Part shown: positions 1 to 7,584 of the stretch, piece after piece
Numbering within the stretch: the first letter of the stretch is position 1
Layout of the letters: every line of letters begins with the position of its first letter
Assembly: GCF_024124905.1 (NCBI RefSeq)
Contig: NZ_JAMXST010000005.1
Coordinates: 186,001 to 250,000, forward strand
Direction of reading: 5' to 3'
DNA length: 64,000 bases
Origin: Cellulosimicrobium cellulans
GTDB taxonomy: Bacteria > Actinomycetota > Actinomycetes > Actinomycetales > Cellulomonadaceae
Notes under the pieces: model-generated
The model's database searches: none
What the model was told of the DNA's origin: nothing
Seen by the model: only the letters and a program-made list of their open reading frames with translations
Program-made: the position numbers and the translations under genes

Positions 1-711
1 GGCGCCAAGCAGCAACCCGGGCAGACGCGCATCGACCTCGCCGCCCGGACCGTCGGCCTGGCGCGCACGCTCATGCCCCAGCTCGTCGAGGTCGCGCCCC
101 ACGCCGTCTACCTCATGGTCACCAACCCCGTCGACGTCGTCACCTACGCCGCCCTGAAGTACTCCGGACTGCCGCGCGCGCAGGTCCTCGGCTCCGGCGC
201 GGTTCTGGACTCGTCACGGTTCCGGTACCTCATCGCGGACCACGTCGGCGTGGCCGTGCAGAACGTGCACGCCTACGTCGCCGGCGAGCACGGCGACACC
301 GCCGTGCCGCTGTGGTCGTCCGCGACGATCGGCGGCGTGCCGCTCCTGGAGCTCGACCCGTTCGACGGCCGGGACCCGCTGACCGAGGAGGTGCGCCGGG
401 CCATCGCGCACGACGTCGTCCACTCCGCCTACGACATCATCGCCGGCAAGGGCGCCACCGCCTACGCGATCGGCCTCGCCGCCTCCCGCGTCGTCGAGGC
501 GATCACCAACGACGAGCACCGCGTCATGCCGGTCTCCTCGCTCCTGAACGGTTACCGAGGCATCGACGACGTGTGCCTCTCCGTCCCGACCATGGTCAGC
601 CACGACGGCGCCGGGACCCTGCTGCGGACACCCTTGTCCGACGGCGAGCTCACCGCGCTGCACCGGTCCGCCGACGCACTGCGAGCCGCGGCAGCCGAGG
701 TCGGGCTCTGA
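1..711 (+). CDS. ldh: L-lactate dehydrogenase, 3' part (partial at window start)
   Basis: Reduces pyruvate to L-lactate with NADH in the cytoplasm. The reading frame is open from the first base, so the start and the N-terminal Rossmann glycine motif lie outside the window. Visible family marks are a GAKQ-PGQTR loop at the left edge, the NPVDV segment of the NAD site, and the GEHGDTAVPLW block with the catalytic histidine at about residue 100 of the visible part. The C-terminal alpha/beta substrate domain is complete and ends in a normal stop. Malate dehydrogenases share the fold, but the loop and GEHGD block favour L-LDH. It converges with the DUF1992 gene 13 bp away. Confidence 0.93.
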   Translation, partial: GAKQQPGQTRIDLAARTVGLARTLMPQLVEVAPHAVYLMVTNPVDVVTYAALKYSGLPRAQVLGSGAVLDSSRFRYLIADHVGVAVQNVHAYVAGEHGDTAVPLWSSATIGGVPLLELDPFDGRDPLTEEVRRAIAHDVVHSAYDIIAGKGATAYAIGLAASRVVEAITNDEHRVMPVSSLLNGYRGIDDVCLSVPTMVSHDGAGTLLRTPLSDGELTALHRSADALRAAAAEVGL

Positions 712-724
712 GGGGAACGTGCGG

Positions 725-1249
725 CTAGCGGTGCCGCCCCAGGAAGCGCCGACGGCGACGTCGACCCTCGGCAGGCGCGTCCGCACACGACCACGCCTCC
801 GCCTCCGCGGCGCGTGCGGCCCGGCGGCGGGCCCATGCGGCGACCGTCTCGTCCACGTCCCGCGGCATGGTGACCAGGGGCGGGCCCGCGGGCGGCTGGT
901 AGCGGCCGCGCAGCACGCGCCGGTTGAACTCCTCGACCTCGTGCCGCACGTCTTCCTCGACCCAGATCTCGTCGAGGCGCTCGTCGAGCGCGGCGTCTTC
1001 TCTGCGCAGTTCGATGGAGGGTGGGAGAACCACGAGCCGCTCGCGCTTGACGAGGTTCTTCAGCCACCAGTCGGGGTCGTAGCGGTCGGGCATGGGGAGC
1101 GGCTTGCCGCTGCCGGGCAGGTCGTCGAACTCGCCGCGTTCGATCGCTCTGCGGATGTGCATGTCGGCCAGCAGGGCGATGGCCACCTCGTCATCGATGG
1201 CGACCGCGCACGGGTTGAAGAACGCCGGGGGCGGGTGCGGGTCGGCCAT
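725..1249 (-). CDS. DUF1992 domain protein
   Basis: A 174-residue cytoplasmic protein of unknown function. The DUF1992 core fills residues 20-90: an acidic IDDEVAIALLADMHIRRAIERG-like helix is followed by the family's conserved DDLPGSGKPLP turn and a YDPDWWLKN segment. The family is related to C-terminal parts of DnaJ-like proteins, but no J-domain is present. The C-terminal 35 residues are Arg/Ala-rich and probably disordered. It is transcribed divergently from the TetR gene at 1320, and the 70-bp gap holds an inverted repeat, so it may be that regulator's target. The assignment rests on the motif; no role is inferred. Confidence 0.8.
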   Translation of the reverse strand: MADPHPPPAFFNPCAVAIDDEVAIALLADMHIRRAIERGEFDDLPGSGKPLPMPDRYDPDWWLKNLVKRERLVVLPPSIELRREDAALDERLDEIWVEEDVRHEVEEFNRRVLRGRYQPPAGPPLVTMPRDVDETVAAWARRRAARAAEAEAWSCADAPAEGRRRRRRFLGRHR

Positions 1250-1270
1250 CGCTGCTCCGTTCCGTCGTTG

Positions 1271-1288
1271 ACAATACGGCTGTATTGT
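1271..1288. promoter_or_regulatory. Inverted repeat, likely TetR operator
   Basis: A perfect 7-bp inverted repeat, ACAATAC-GGCT-GTATTGT, lies in the gap between the divergent DUF1992 and TetR genes. A TTGACA hexamer overlaps its left edge on the + strand. The position suits an operator through which the TetR protein represses itself and possibly the DUF1992 gene. The link to this regulator is inference from position. Confidence 0.6.
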
Positions 1289-1319
1289 GTCACGCGAATC
1301 GTCAACGAGGGGGGCCTGA

Positions 1320-1937
1320 ATGCCGAAGCTGGTGGACTACCAGGAGCGTCGCGCGGCGATCGCGCGTGCGCTGTGGCGCGTCGTCGACCAGCAAGGCTGG
1401 ACCAAGGCCACGATGCGCGAGGTCGCGAGCGAGGCCGGGGTCTCGCTCGGGCACGTGCAGCACTACTTCGCGTCACGCACCGCGTTGTTGACCTTCGCGA
1501 TGGAGTTCGCCGCCGAGCAGACCGCCGACCGCGTCGCGCGAGGACTGGCCGCGCTCGACCAGCCCCCGCACCCGCGGGACGTGCTCCGGCTGGTCCTCGT
1601 CGAGATGCTCCCCCTGCACCCCGATGCGCGGGCGTCGAGCCGCATGAGCGCCGCCTACGTCCTGGAGGCGCTGCACGACCCGACGCTGCGCAAGCAGGCG
1701 AGCCTCGGGCTGCGTGACGGCCGCGCCCTGTTGGAACGGCTCGTCCGCGAGGCGATCAGGCAGGGCCAGATCGCACCGGACCGCGACCCGGACATCGAGA
1801 CGGATCTCCTTCTGGCGCTGACCGGGTTCACTCCGCTGCTCGAGCTCGATGTGATCGAATCCCAAGCTGCGCTCACAGCGATCGACCAGCACCTGAATCG
1901 CCTCTTCGCTGGCGCAGGACCGCGTTCCCTGCGGTAG
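1320..1937 (+). CDS. TetR/AcrR family transcriptional regulator
   Basis: A 205-residue DNA-binding regulator. The N-terminal helix-turn-helix runs over residues 8-55 (TMREVASEAGVSLGHVQHYFASRTALL), with the GVSLG-VQHYF recognition block typical of the BetI-like branch of TetR proteins. The rest is a helical ligand-binding and dimerisation domain that gives no clue to the ligand. The ATG at 1320 is preceded by a GAGGGGGG stretch that can act as ribosome binding site. It probably binds the palindrome at 1271-1288 and controls itself and the DUF1992 gene. Confidence 0.88.
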   Translation: MPKLVDYQERRAAIARALWRVVDQQGWTKATMREVASEAGVSLGHVQHYFASRTALLTFAMEFAAEQTADRVARGLAALDQPPHPRDVLRLVLVEMLPLHPDARASSRMSAAYVLEALHDPTLRKQASLGLRDGRALLERLVREAIRQGQIAPDRDPDIETDLLLALTGFTPLLELDVIESQAALTAIDQHLNRLFAGAGPRSLR

Positions 1938-2682
1938 TGCCAGGAGGTCGGCCCAGATCGCGATGTCAGGTGTCGAGCCAGCCTAGGTCAACGAGACCTC
2001 GTCGCGTTTCGCCCGAGTCCGACGGAGCGCCCAAGGCCGCGGAGTAACGCAAGCGGACCCTTCGTGCGAGAGTAACGGTGGGCTTGGCGCGTTCCACGCC
2101 GTCGGATGGCCGCGTCAGAAACGACCTCTGACTCGCGACGGCTCGCGGGCGCAACTCGGATGGGATTGTGCGCGACACCACCCGCGCTTCCGTTCTCCGC
2201 TACGAGCGCCGCGCATGGCTGCATCGTGGGTCGCTTCTGCGGCGCTTCGTACCTGGCAGGACAGGTCCGCGATGTCTGGCCGACAGACTGACATCTCAGA
2301 TGCTGTTGCGGCCGCAGGCCAGATGGCCAGATGCGCGACGCCCTTTGGTAGCACTGAGGGACACCGATTTGGGCGGGCCGTGGACTGCGAGAGTTCGTGC
2401 GTGACGCGGGCGTCCGGGTCGTCGGCGCGGCCGGCGACTCTTGGCGAGGTCAGCGGTACTGGCGGTAACGCATGGTCAATACCTGGCGAGGCGGTCTCGG
2501 GATGCCACCGAGGCCGCCCTTACTATATGGGCGCCTCGACGGGTAGGTGTGCGGAGCGCGGGGCTCGCCCGGAGTGCAGCCCGCGCGCGAGCGACACGAT
2601 TGAGCCAGCATTGACAGCCCTCGACCCATCGGGGCCGAGGACGCATAGCGCGTGCCCCGTCCAGAACGTGTTTGTCGAACAG
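1938..2682. other. Gene-free stretch at the edge of the foreign segment
   Basis: No open frame here resembles a known family or has a convincing start. Short frames exist on both strands, but their composition is unlike the neighbouring genes. Base composition falls from the host level toward the lower G+C of the DUF4062 gene, so this may be the decayed left part of the integrated element. I looked for a second copy of the tRNA-Ser 3' end and saw none. Confidence 0.5.
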
Positions 2683-3744
2683 CTAGGCGTTCTCTGCCGC
2701 GCCGTCGTCTACGGCACTCTCGTCGCCTTCAACTTCACCTTCAGGCTCAGAACTCTTCAGGTTCCTGAGCCGAATCCTGTTGTGCAATTCGACTCCAAGC
2801 GAAGTCACGCTCCAATACTCACCCTTGTCCGAAACCCCGTGCCGCCGCCTCGACGGCTCGACTAGACCCAGCGCCATGAGATCTGCCAGCACCTCCTGCG
2901 TCTGGTTCTTTGCAACGATCCACCAAGCTCGATTCATCTTGTCTTCGCGCAACTCCATCGCCAAGAGTCCGGCCGCCTCCATCAGTTCGACTTCAGTCAA
3001 GAGAGACGACGAGAGATAATGAAACAGATCGAGCAGGTTAGTTTCTGCATCGCTCCAGTCGGAATCAGCCTTAGAGTACTTGTAGCTCAACTCCCTCTTA
3101 TAGCCAGAGATCTCGTCGATCAAGCTATTGAGCTCGGATCTTTGGTCTGCTTCGCGGCTTGCCTCAAGCTTAGAAATCTCGTTACGCAGCCGCGCATTCT
3201 CTGCGCTGAGCCTGGTGAGCTCATCAGCAGTCTCAGGGCTCATCGACGCCGCGCCTCTTGACCAGCCTTCCCTTGGATTCGCCGTGAACGCCTTGGATAG
3301 GGATATCGAGACGCGCCCGTACAAATCGTCAGCACTCTTCCAGAAGCTAACGGGCTTGGATCTCACCAGGTCCTTAAATTCTCCCAATAGCTTCACCTCA
3401 GGGTTCTTTCGGTCGATCTTTGCCGGTGGCCACTCGGCCGAATCGTCGATCACAAACCCCAAGACAGGCACTCCGCATGAGACCGCATACTCATACTCCT
3501 TACGAGTAAAGCTCACGCCCTCGACAATCGATCCGTATCGGTGCGCCACAATTACGCAGTAGTAGTCCGATTCTTCGATATGCCGCTCAATAATCTTCCA
3601 TTGCTCCTCGTCGGCGGCACTAAACATCTCCATTCCGACAGGAATGTGGCCCATTTCGAGAATCGCCTTGATGACTACATCCCGCTCCTCCTTTAGATCC
3701 TCGAACGTAGAGCTCACGAAGATCTGATACTTCTTCTCACTCAT
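2683..3744 (-). CDS. DUF4062 domain protein, foreign low-GC gene
   Basis: A 353-residue protein. Residues 5-100 are a DUF4062 domain: YQIFVSSTFEDLKEERD at the N-terminus, a YYCVIVAHRYGS strand and a SFTRKEYEYAVS helix. DUF4062 has an alpha/beta fold related to TIR-type domains and is often found in nucleotide-signalling or conflict proteins. Residues 170-220 look like a coiled coil, and residues 245-325 like a winged helix ending in YWSVTSLG. The start at 3744 is chosen because the family begins right before YQ-FVSST; the longer frame upstream has no homology. G+C is near 50% by eye against about 74% around it, a strong sign of transfer. It lies between an empty stretch and an integrase remnant. 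A defence role is inference. Confidence 0.8.
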   Translation of the reverse strand: MSEKKYQIFVSSTFEDLKEERDVVIKAILEMGHIPVGMEMFSAADEEQWKIIERHIEESDYYCVIVAHRYGSIVEGVSFTRKEYEYAVSCGVPVLGFVIDDSAEWPPAKIDRKNPEVKLLGEFKDLVRSKPVSFWKSADDLYGRVSISLSKAFTANPREGWSRGAASMSPETADELTRLSAENARLRNEISKLEASREADQRSELNSLIDEISGYKRELSYKYSKADSDWSDAETNLLDLFHYLSSSLLTEVELMEAAGLLAMELREDKMNRAWWIVAKNQTQEVLADLMALGLVEPSRRRHGVSDKGEYWSVTSLGVELHNRIRLRNLKSSEPEGEVEGDESAVDDGAAENA

Positions 3745-3844
3745 TCGCCTGCCCCGCATCTCTACGACCCACAACCTGACCTTCCTGCCAAGACCGTCCG
3801 TAAATCCGACCGTGGAACTCTGAGATATCCAGGCTAGATCGAGC

Positions 3845-4490
3845 GTCATCGCGCCGCTCCGCGATGCCATGCGCGAGTGGGAGGACCGCCCCACCCTCGC
3901 TCGCGGCCGTCGCAACGTCACGATCCTGCCGCAGATCGTAGACATGTTGCTCGGTACCGGGCTGCGGATCGGCAAACTCCTTGCGATGCGGGATGCGGAC
4001 GTCGACCTCGATACCGAGGTCCCAACGCTCATCGTCACCGGGAACCGTCGTCCGGGCGGAGGGCTGGCTCGTGCGGCAGCCCATGCCGAAGTCCGACTCG
4101 TCACGGCGCACGATCACGCTCCCCGCGTTCGTCGTCACCGCGATCCGCGAGGCGCTGGACCTCGGGCTGGACGGCGGTCCGGACGCCCTGGTGTTCCCGT
4201 CCACGCGGGCCACTCCGCGCTCCCCCAGCCGAGTGCGCGACCAGCTCCGCGAGGCGCAGGCCTCCATCGGCACCACGGTCACCCCGCACGACTTCCGCCG
4301 GACCGTGGCGACGCAGGTCGCGAACTCCACGACGATCGGCAACGCGACCGCGCTGCTCGGCCATGCCAACGAGGGCACGACCGTCCGCCACTACGTAAAG
4401 CGCACGCACGTCGCACCGGACCTGCGGGTCGTCATCGACCAGCTCGTCCAGCAGGCCGCAGCCGACGACCCGCAGGGCAAAACGGAGTAA
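3845..4490 (+). pseudogene. Tyrosine recombinase/integrase remnant, 5'-truncated and frameshifted
   Basis: The catalytic half of a phage-type integrase. From about 3845 one frame reads VIAPLRDAMREWEDRP and then DMLLGTGLRIGKLLAMRDADVDL, containing the first catalytic arginine. Near 4045, in the run accgggaacc, the match moves to the next frame, as if one A had been inserted. That frame carries on with VRQPMPKSDSSRRTITLP, the HDFRRTVAT box, LLGHANEGTTVRHY with the catalytic tyrosine, and a normal stop. The N-terminal arm and core-binding domains are missing; the sequence is interrupted where the low-GC DUF4062 segment begins. Its end lies 70 bp from the tRNA-Ser 3' end, the usual place for integration. 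Confidence 0.8.
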
Positions 4491-4511
4491 AAGCGGAGGG
4501 CCGGGCACGGC

Positions 4512-4553
4512 GAAGGGCCCCACAACCGCAGGATTCTGCGGGTGGGGCCCTTC
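4512..4553. terminator. Strong bidirectional hairpin
   Basis: A perfect 12-bp outer stem (GAAGGGCCCCAC with GTGGGGCCCTTC) encloses a second stem, CCGCA-GGATTC-TGCGG. It follows the tRNA-Ser gene on the minus strand and the integrase remnant on the plus strand, so it can end both transcripts. Confidence 0.8.
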
Positions 4554-4560
4554 GGGTGGC

Positions 4561-4646
4561 GGTAGCGGTGGGATTTGAACCCACGGTGGACTTTCACCCA
4601 CACACGCTTTCGAGGCGTGCTCCTTAGGCCGCTCGGACACGCTACC
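4561..4646 (-). tRNA. tRNA-Ser (anticodon CGA)
   Basis: An 86-nt type II tRNA on the minus strand. The acceptor stem pairs GGTAGCG with CGCTACC. The anticodon stem CACGC/GCGTG holds the loop CTCGAAA with anticodon CGA, reading UCG. The long variable arm (GTGTGGGTGAAAGTCCACC region) is typical of serine tRNAs, and the T-arm contains GGTTCAAATCC. CCA is not encoded. Its 3' end faces the integrase remnant. Confidence 0.95.
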
Positions 4647-4744
4647 TTCGCCGGGAAACCCGGCCCAGGAAGGATACCTGGTCAGACCCCCGGACACCGA
4701 ATCGGCCGGTCACGCCGCCCGATCTGACGCCCGGGAGCCCACCA

Positions 4745-5758
4745 TCACGATCCGCCGAGCGCGTCGGCGAACAGCGGCGTGACGTTGTCGATCGCGTAGA
4801 TCACGGCCGTGGGCGTGCCGAGCGAGAAGGCGTTGGAGAGGTCCTTGTCGTCGAACACGACGTAGCGACCGTCGGCGACGGACGGCACGGTCTGGAAGAT
4901 CGGGAGCGCCTCGACGTCCGCGGCGGTGAAGCCGATGGGCTGGATGACGGTGAGGTCGGCGTCGAGCAGGTCGACGTTCTCGGTGCCGAGGTTCGCGGAG
5001 AACTCCTCGCCGGCGGCCTCGTCGATCTCGGGCTTGGTCTCGAACCCGAGGCCCTGCATGAACTCGCCGCGGCTGGACGTCGAGACGTAGGCGCCGAAGC
5101 CCTCGGCCCAGTACGACCCGATGACGGCGGTCTTGCCCGCGAACTCGGGGTGCTCGTCGCGGGCGGCGACGAACGCGTCGTCGACCTCGGCGAGCAGCTC
5201 GTCGCCGGCCTCACTCCGCCCGAGCGCGGCGGCGATCATGCCGACCTGGTCCTCCATGGGCGTGAGGTAGGCCTCGCCGCCCTCGGGGATGGCGACGGTC
5301 GGCGCGATCTCGGAGAGACGCTCGTACCGCTCGGGGTCGCCCGACGACTTCACGTCGAGGATGACGTCGGGGTCGAGCACGGCGATCTGCTCGTACGACG
5401 GCTCGAGCGTCCCGATGATCTCGGGCGACTCGTCGTACGCGCCGTCGAGCCACGGGCCGACGCCGTCGCCGCCGAACGCGAGCCAGTCGCTCGCCCCGAC
5501 GGGCTGGACGCCGAGCGCGAGCGCGGTCTCGGCGTCGCCCCAGCCGAGGGCGACGACGCGCTCCGGCTCCTCGGGGATCTCGACGTCCCCGAACGCGGTG
5601 GGGATCGTCACGGGGAAGGCGTCCGCGGCGCCGTCGGCGCTCTGGCTGCCCGACGGCGCGGCGTCGCCCGAGTCGTCCCCGGACGCGCACGCGGCGAGCG
5701 CGAGGACGGCGAGCGCGGACGTCGCCGCGAGCGCGCGGCGCAGGGTGGTGCGGTGCAT
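4745..5758 (-). CDS. Iron-siderophore ABC transporter substrate-binding lipoprotein
   Basis: A 337-residue FecB/FepB-type binding protein that captures ferric siderophore outside the membrane. A signal peptide ends in the lipobox LAAC (Cys at about 26), followed by a Ser/Asp/Gly linker. The binding fold starts with a VTIPTAFGDVEIPEEPERVVALGWGDAE-like segment, and a long central helix separates two lobes (LDPDVILDV and DADLTVIQP). The ATG at 5758 starts the signal peptide; the longer upstream frame is a shadow of the SIP gene. It is the second gene of a pair, 8 bp after the siderophore-interacting protein, under the iron box at 6627. No permease or ATPase is in this window, so partners must be encoded elsewhere. 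Confidence 0.9.
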   Translation of the reverse strand: MHRTTLRRALAATSALAVLALAACASGDDSGDAAPSGSQSADGAADAFPVTIPTAFGDVEIPEEPERVVALGWGDAETALALGVQPVGASDWLAFGGDGVGPWLDGAYDESPEIIGTLEPSYEQIAVLDPDVILDVKSSGDPERYERLSEIAPTVAIPEGGEAYLTPMEDQVGMIAAALGRSEAGDELLAEVDDAFVAARDEHPEFAGKTAVIGSYWAEGFGAYVSTSSRGEFMQGLGFETKPEIDEAAGEEFSANLGTENVDLLDADLTVIQPIGFTAADVEALPIFQTVPSVADGRYVVFDDKDLSNAFSLGTPTAVIYAIDNVTPLFADALGGS

Positions 5759-5766
5759 GGGACTCC

Positions 5767-6606
5767 TCAGTCCTCGAAGATCTGGCCGACGGGCTCGCGC
5801 TTCTCCGCCTGGAAGCGGTCCTCCGCGCGGCCGTAGGCCCAGTAGCCGGAGAGCGACAGGTCGGCGCGCGGGACGCCGCGCTCGGCGAACACGCGGCGCA
5901 GCGCCTTCATGGCCTCGCGCTCGCCGTGCGCGAAGACGTGCACGCGGCCCTCGCGCCACGCGAGGTCGGCGACGGCGTCGGGCAGGAGCGTCGTCGTCCC
6001 GGCGGGCGCGTCGCCGCGCAGCACCCAGGTGACCTCGACGCCGTCGGGCGCCTCGAGCGGGAGCCGGTCCGCCTCGGTGCCGACCTCCAGCACGGCGTGC
6101 CCGACGGCGTCGCGCGGCATGGCCTCGAGCGCGGCGGCGATCGCGGGGAGCGCGGAGTCGTCGCCCGCGAGCAGGTGCCAGTCGGCGTCGGGGTCGGGCG
6201 CGTACCCGCCGCCGGGGCCGGAGAGGACGATGCGGTCGCCGGGCTTCGCGCGCGCGGCCCACGGCCCGGCGAGGCCCTCGTCGCCGTGCACGACGAAGTC
6301 GATCGCGAGGCGCTGCGCCGCCTCGTCGACCCACCGCACCGTGTATGTGCGGGTCACGGGCAGGTCCTCGGGCGCGAGCGTCTCGCGCAGCGCCGCGATG
6401 TCGTAGGGCGGCTCCAGCCCGAGCTCGGGCTTGGCGAAGATGATCTTGACGTACTTGTCGGTGTGCTCGTTCGTGGTGAACGCGGCGAACCCCTCGCCCC
6501 CTGCCACGACCCGCACGAGGTGCGGGGAGAGCCACGCGGTCTCGAGGACCTCGAGGACGGTCTGGGGGCGGGCGCGCCGCGGCGCGGGCGCGGTGGTGGT
6601 CGACAT
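5767..6606 (-). CDS. Siderophore-interacting protein (ferric-siderophore reductase)
   Basis: A 279-residue cytoplasmic flavoprotein of the ViuB/SIP family that releases iron from imported siderophore by reduction. The FAD-binding beta-barrel (residues 18-130) contains the family RTYTVRW motif, and GPGGGYAPD follows at the start of the NAD(P)-binding lobe. The C-terminal half has the characteristic HVFAHGEREAMKALRR helix and ends with LSGYWAYGRAEDRF. It is the first gene of the iron pair and probably acts on the same siderophore as the lipoprotein behind it. The iron box about 20 bp before the start predicts repression when iron is plentiful. Confidence 0.92.
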   Translation of the reverse strand: MSTTTAPAPRRARPQTVLEVLETAWLSPHLVRVVAGGEGFAAFTTNEHTDKYVKIIFAKPELGLEPPYDIAALRETLAPEDLPVTRTYTVRWVDEAAQRLAIDFVVHGDEGLAGPWAARAKPGDRIVLSGPGGGYAPDPDADWHLLAGDDSALPAIAAALEAMPRDAVGHAVLEVGTEADRLPLEAPDGVEVTWVLRGDAPAGTTTLLPDAVADLAWREGRVHVFAHGEREAMKALRRVFAERGVPRADLSLSGYWAYGRAEDRFQAEKREPVGQIFED

Positions 6607-6626
6607 GACAACCTCTCGTCGGTGAC

Positions 6627-6645
6627 TTAGGTGAGGCTAACATCA
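6627..6645. promoter_or_regulatory. Iron box (IdeR/DmdR/DtxR operator)
   Basis: The 19-mer TTAGGTGAGGCTAACATCA agrees at 16 of 19 positions with the actinobacterial iron-box consensus TTAGGTTAGGCTAACCTAA. It sits 20 bp before the start of the siderophore-interacting protein gene and should repress the pair when Fe2+ is abundant. Confidence 0.88.
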
Positions 6646-6789
6646 CGGCTCGTGCCCTCGCCGTGACCCCGGTCACGAGGCCGCGAGCGCCGCGGCGGCC
6701 CGCGTGACCTCGACGCGATGCCCCGCGGAACGGGACTCATACACACGGCCTGTGCCCTCCACAGCGACCGCACAGGCTCCTCCGGCGGA

Positions 6790-7584
6790 ATGGGAACGTC
6801 CTCGACCACGGCGCCCAGCGCCCCGGCACCCGGAGGCCTCGTGTCCCAGCCCGTCCTGTACCTCGTCGACCTCGTCGCGGTCACCGTCCTCGCGTTCGGC
6901 CTCTACTTCCCGCGTCACCGGCGACGCGACCTCGTGGTCGCGTACCTCGGCGTCAACGTGGGGGTGCTCGCGGTCGCGGCGACTCTCGCGACGAGCAGCG
7001 TGGGCGCCGGGCTGGGGCTCGGGCTCTTCGGGGTCCTGTCGATCATCCGGCTCCGCTCGACCGAGCTGTCCCAGACCGAGGTCGCCTACTACTTCGCTGC
7101 TCTCGCGCTGGGCCTCCTCGGCGGCCTCGGCGCGACGACCGGTTGGCTGTCCCTCGCGGGCACGGCGCTCGTCGTCGGCGTGATGGCCGTCGTCGACCAC
7201 CCGCGGGTCCTGCGCCGCGCGCAGAGCCAGAGCGTCGTCGTCGACCGCGCCCTCACCGACCGCGCCGAGCTCACCCGCCACCTGGAGGAGCTCCTCGGCG
7301 CGGAAGTCCGCGGCGTGAGCGTGCAGCGCCTCGACCTCGTCAACGACACCACCTGGGTGGACGTCCGCTACACCGAGCCGCGCACCGGCCGTCGTGCGAC
7401 GCCGGCTCCTGCCCCGGCAGCCGCCGCGCCCCTCCCCGTGCCCGACGGCGCACTCCGAGCCTCGCACGAGGCGGCGCCCTTCGCGCCGATCGCCCCGGCG
7501 ATCGCGCCGACGCCTCCGACCCCGGCAGGGGCCACGACGCCCGGCCCGGCAGCCCGGCCCGAGCGGACCGAGGCGCGCGCGTGA
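6790..7584 (+). CDS. DUF4956 membrane protein
   Basis: A membrane protein of about 264 residues with four predicted hydrophobic segments in its first 130 residues (YLVDLVAVTVLAFGLYF, LVVAYLGVNVGVLAVAATLA, a Gly/Leu-rich GLGLGLFGVLSIIRL, and ALALGLLGGLGATTGWLSL). The family's cytoplasmic part (RRAQSQSVVVDRALTDRAEL, VRGVSVQRLDLVNDTTWVDVRY) follows. The last 65 residues are Pro/Ala-rich. The start is uncertain: ATG 6718 and GTG 6841 are in frame too; 6790 is chosen because 6718 adds an unlikely non-conserved lead. It overlaps the VTC gene by GTGA, and the trio is probably one operon. DUF4956 proteins are often found beside VTC-domain proteins; the biochemical role is unknown. Confidence 0.82.
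   Translation: MGTSSTTAPSAPAPGGLVSQPVLYLVDLVAVTVLAFGLYFPRHRRRDLVVAYLGVNVGVLAVAATLATSSVGAGLGLGLFGVLSIIRLRSTELSQTEVAYYFAALALGLLGGLGATTGWLSLAGTALVVGVMAVVDHPRVLRRAQSQSVVVDRALTDRAELTRHLEELLGAEVRGVSVQRLDLVNDTTWVDVRYTEPRTGRRATPAPAPAAAAPLPVPDGALRASHEAAPFAPIAPAIAPTPPTPAGATTPGPAARPERTEARA

Noticed and set aside
1938-2682. attL copy of the tRNA-Ser 3' end
   Set aside because: Searched by eye for GGTAGCGGTGGGATTTGAAC or close variants; only unrelated GGTACTGGCGGTAA was found near 2458.
2215-2865. A 216-codon plus-strand frame left of the DUF4062 gene
   Set aside because: It overlaps the end of the DUF4062 gene on the other strand and has no homology or ribosome binding site.
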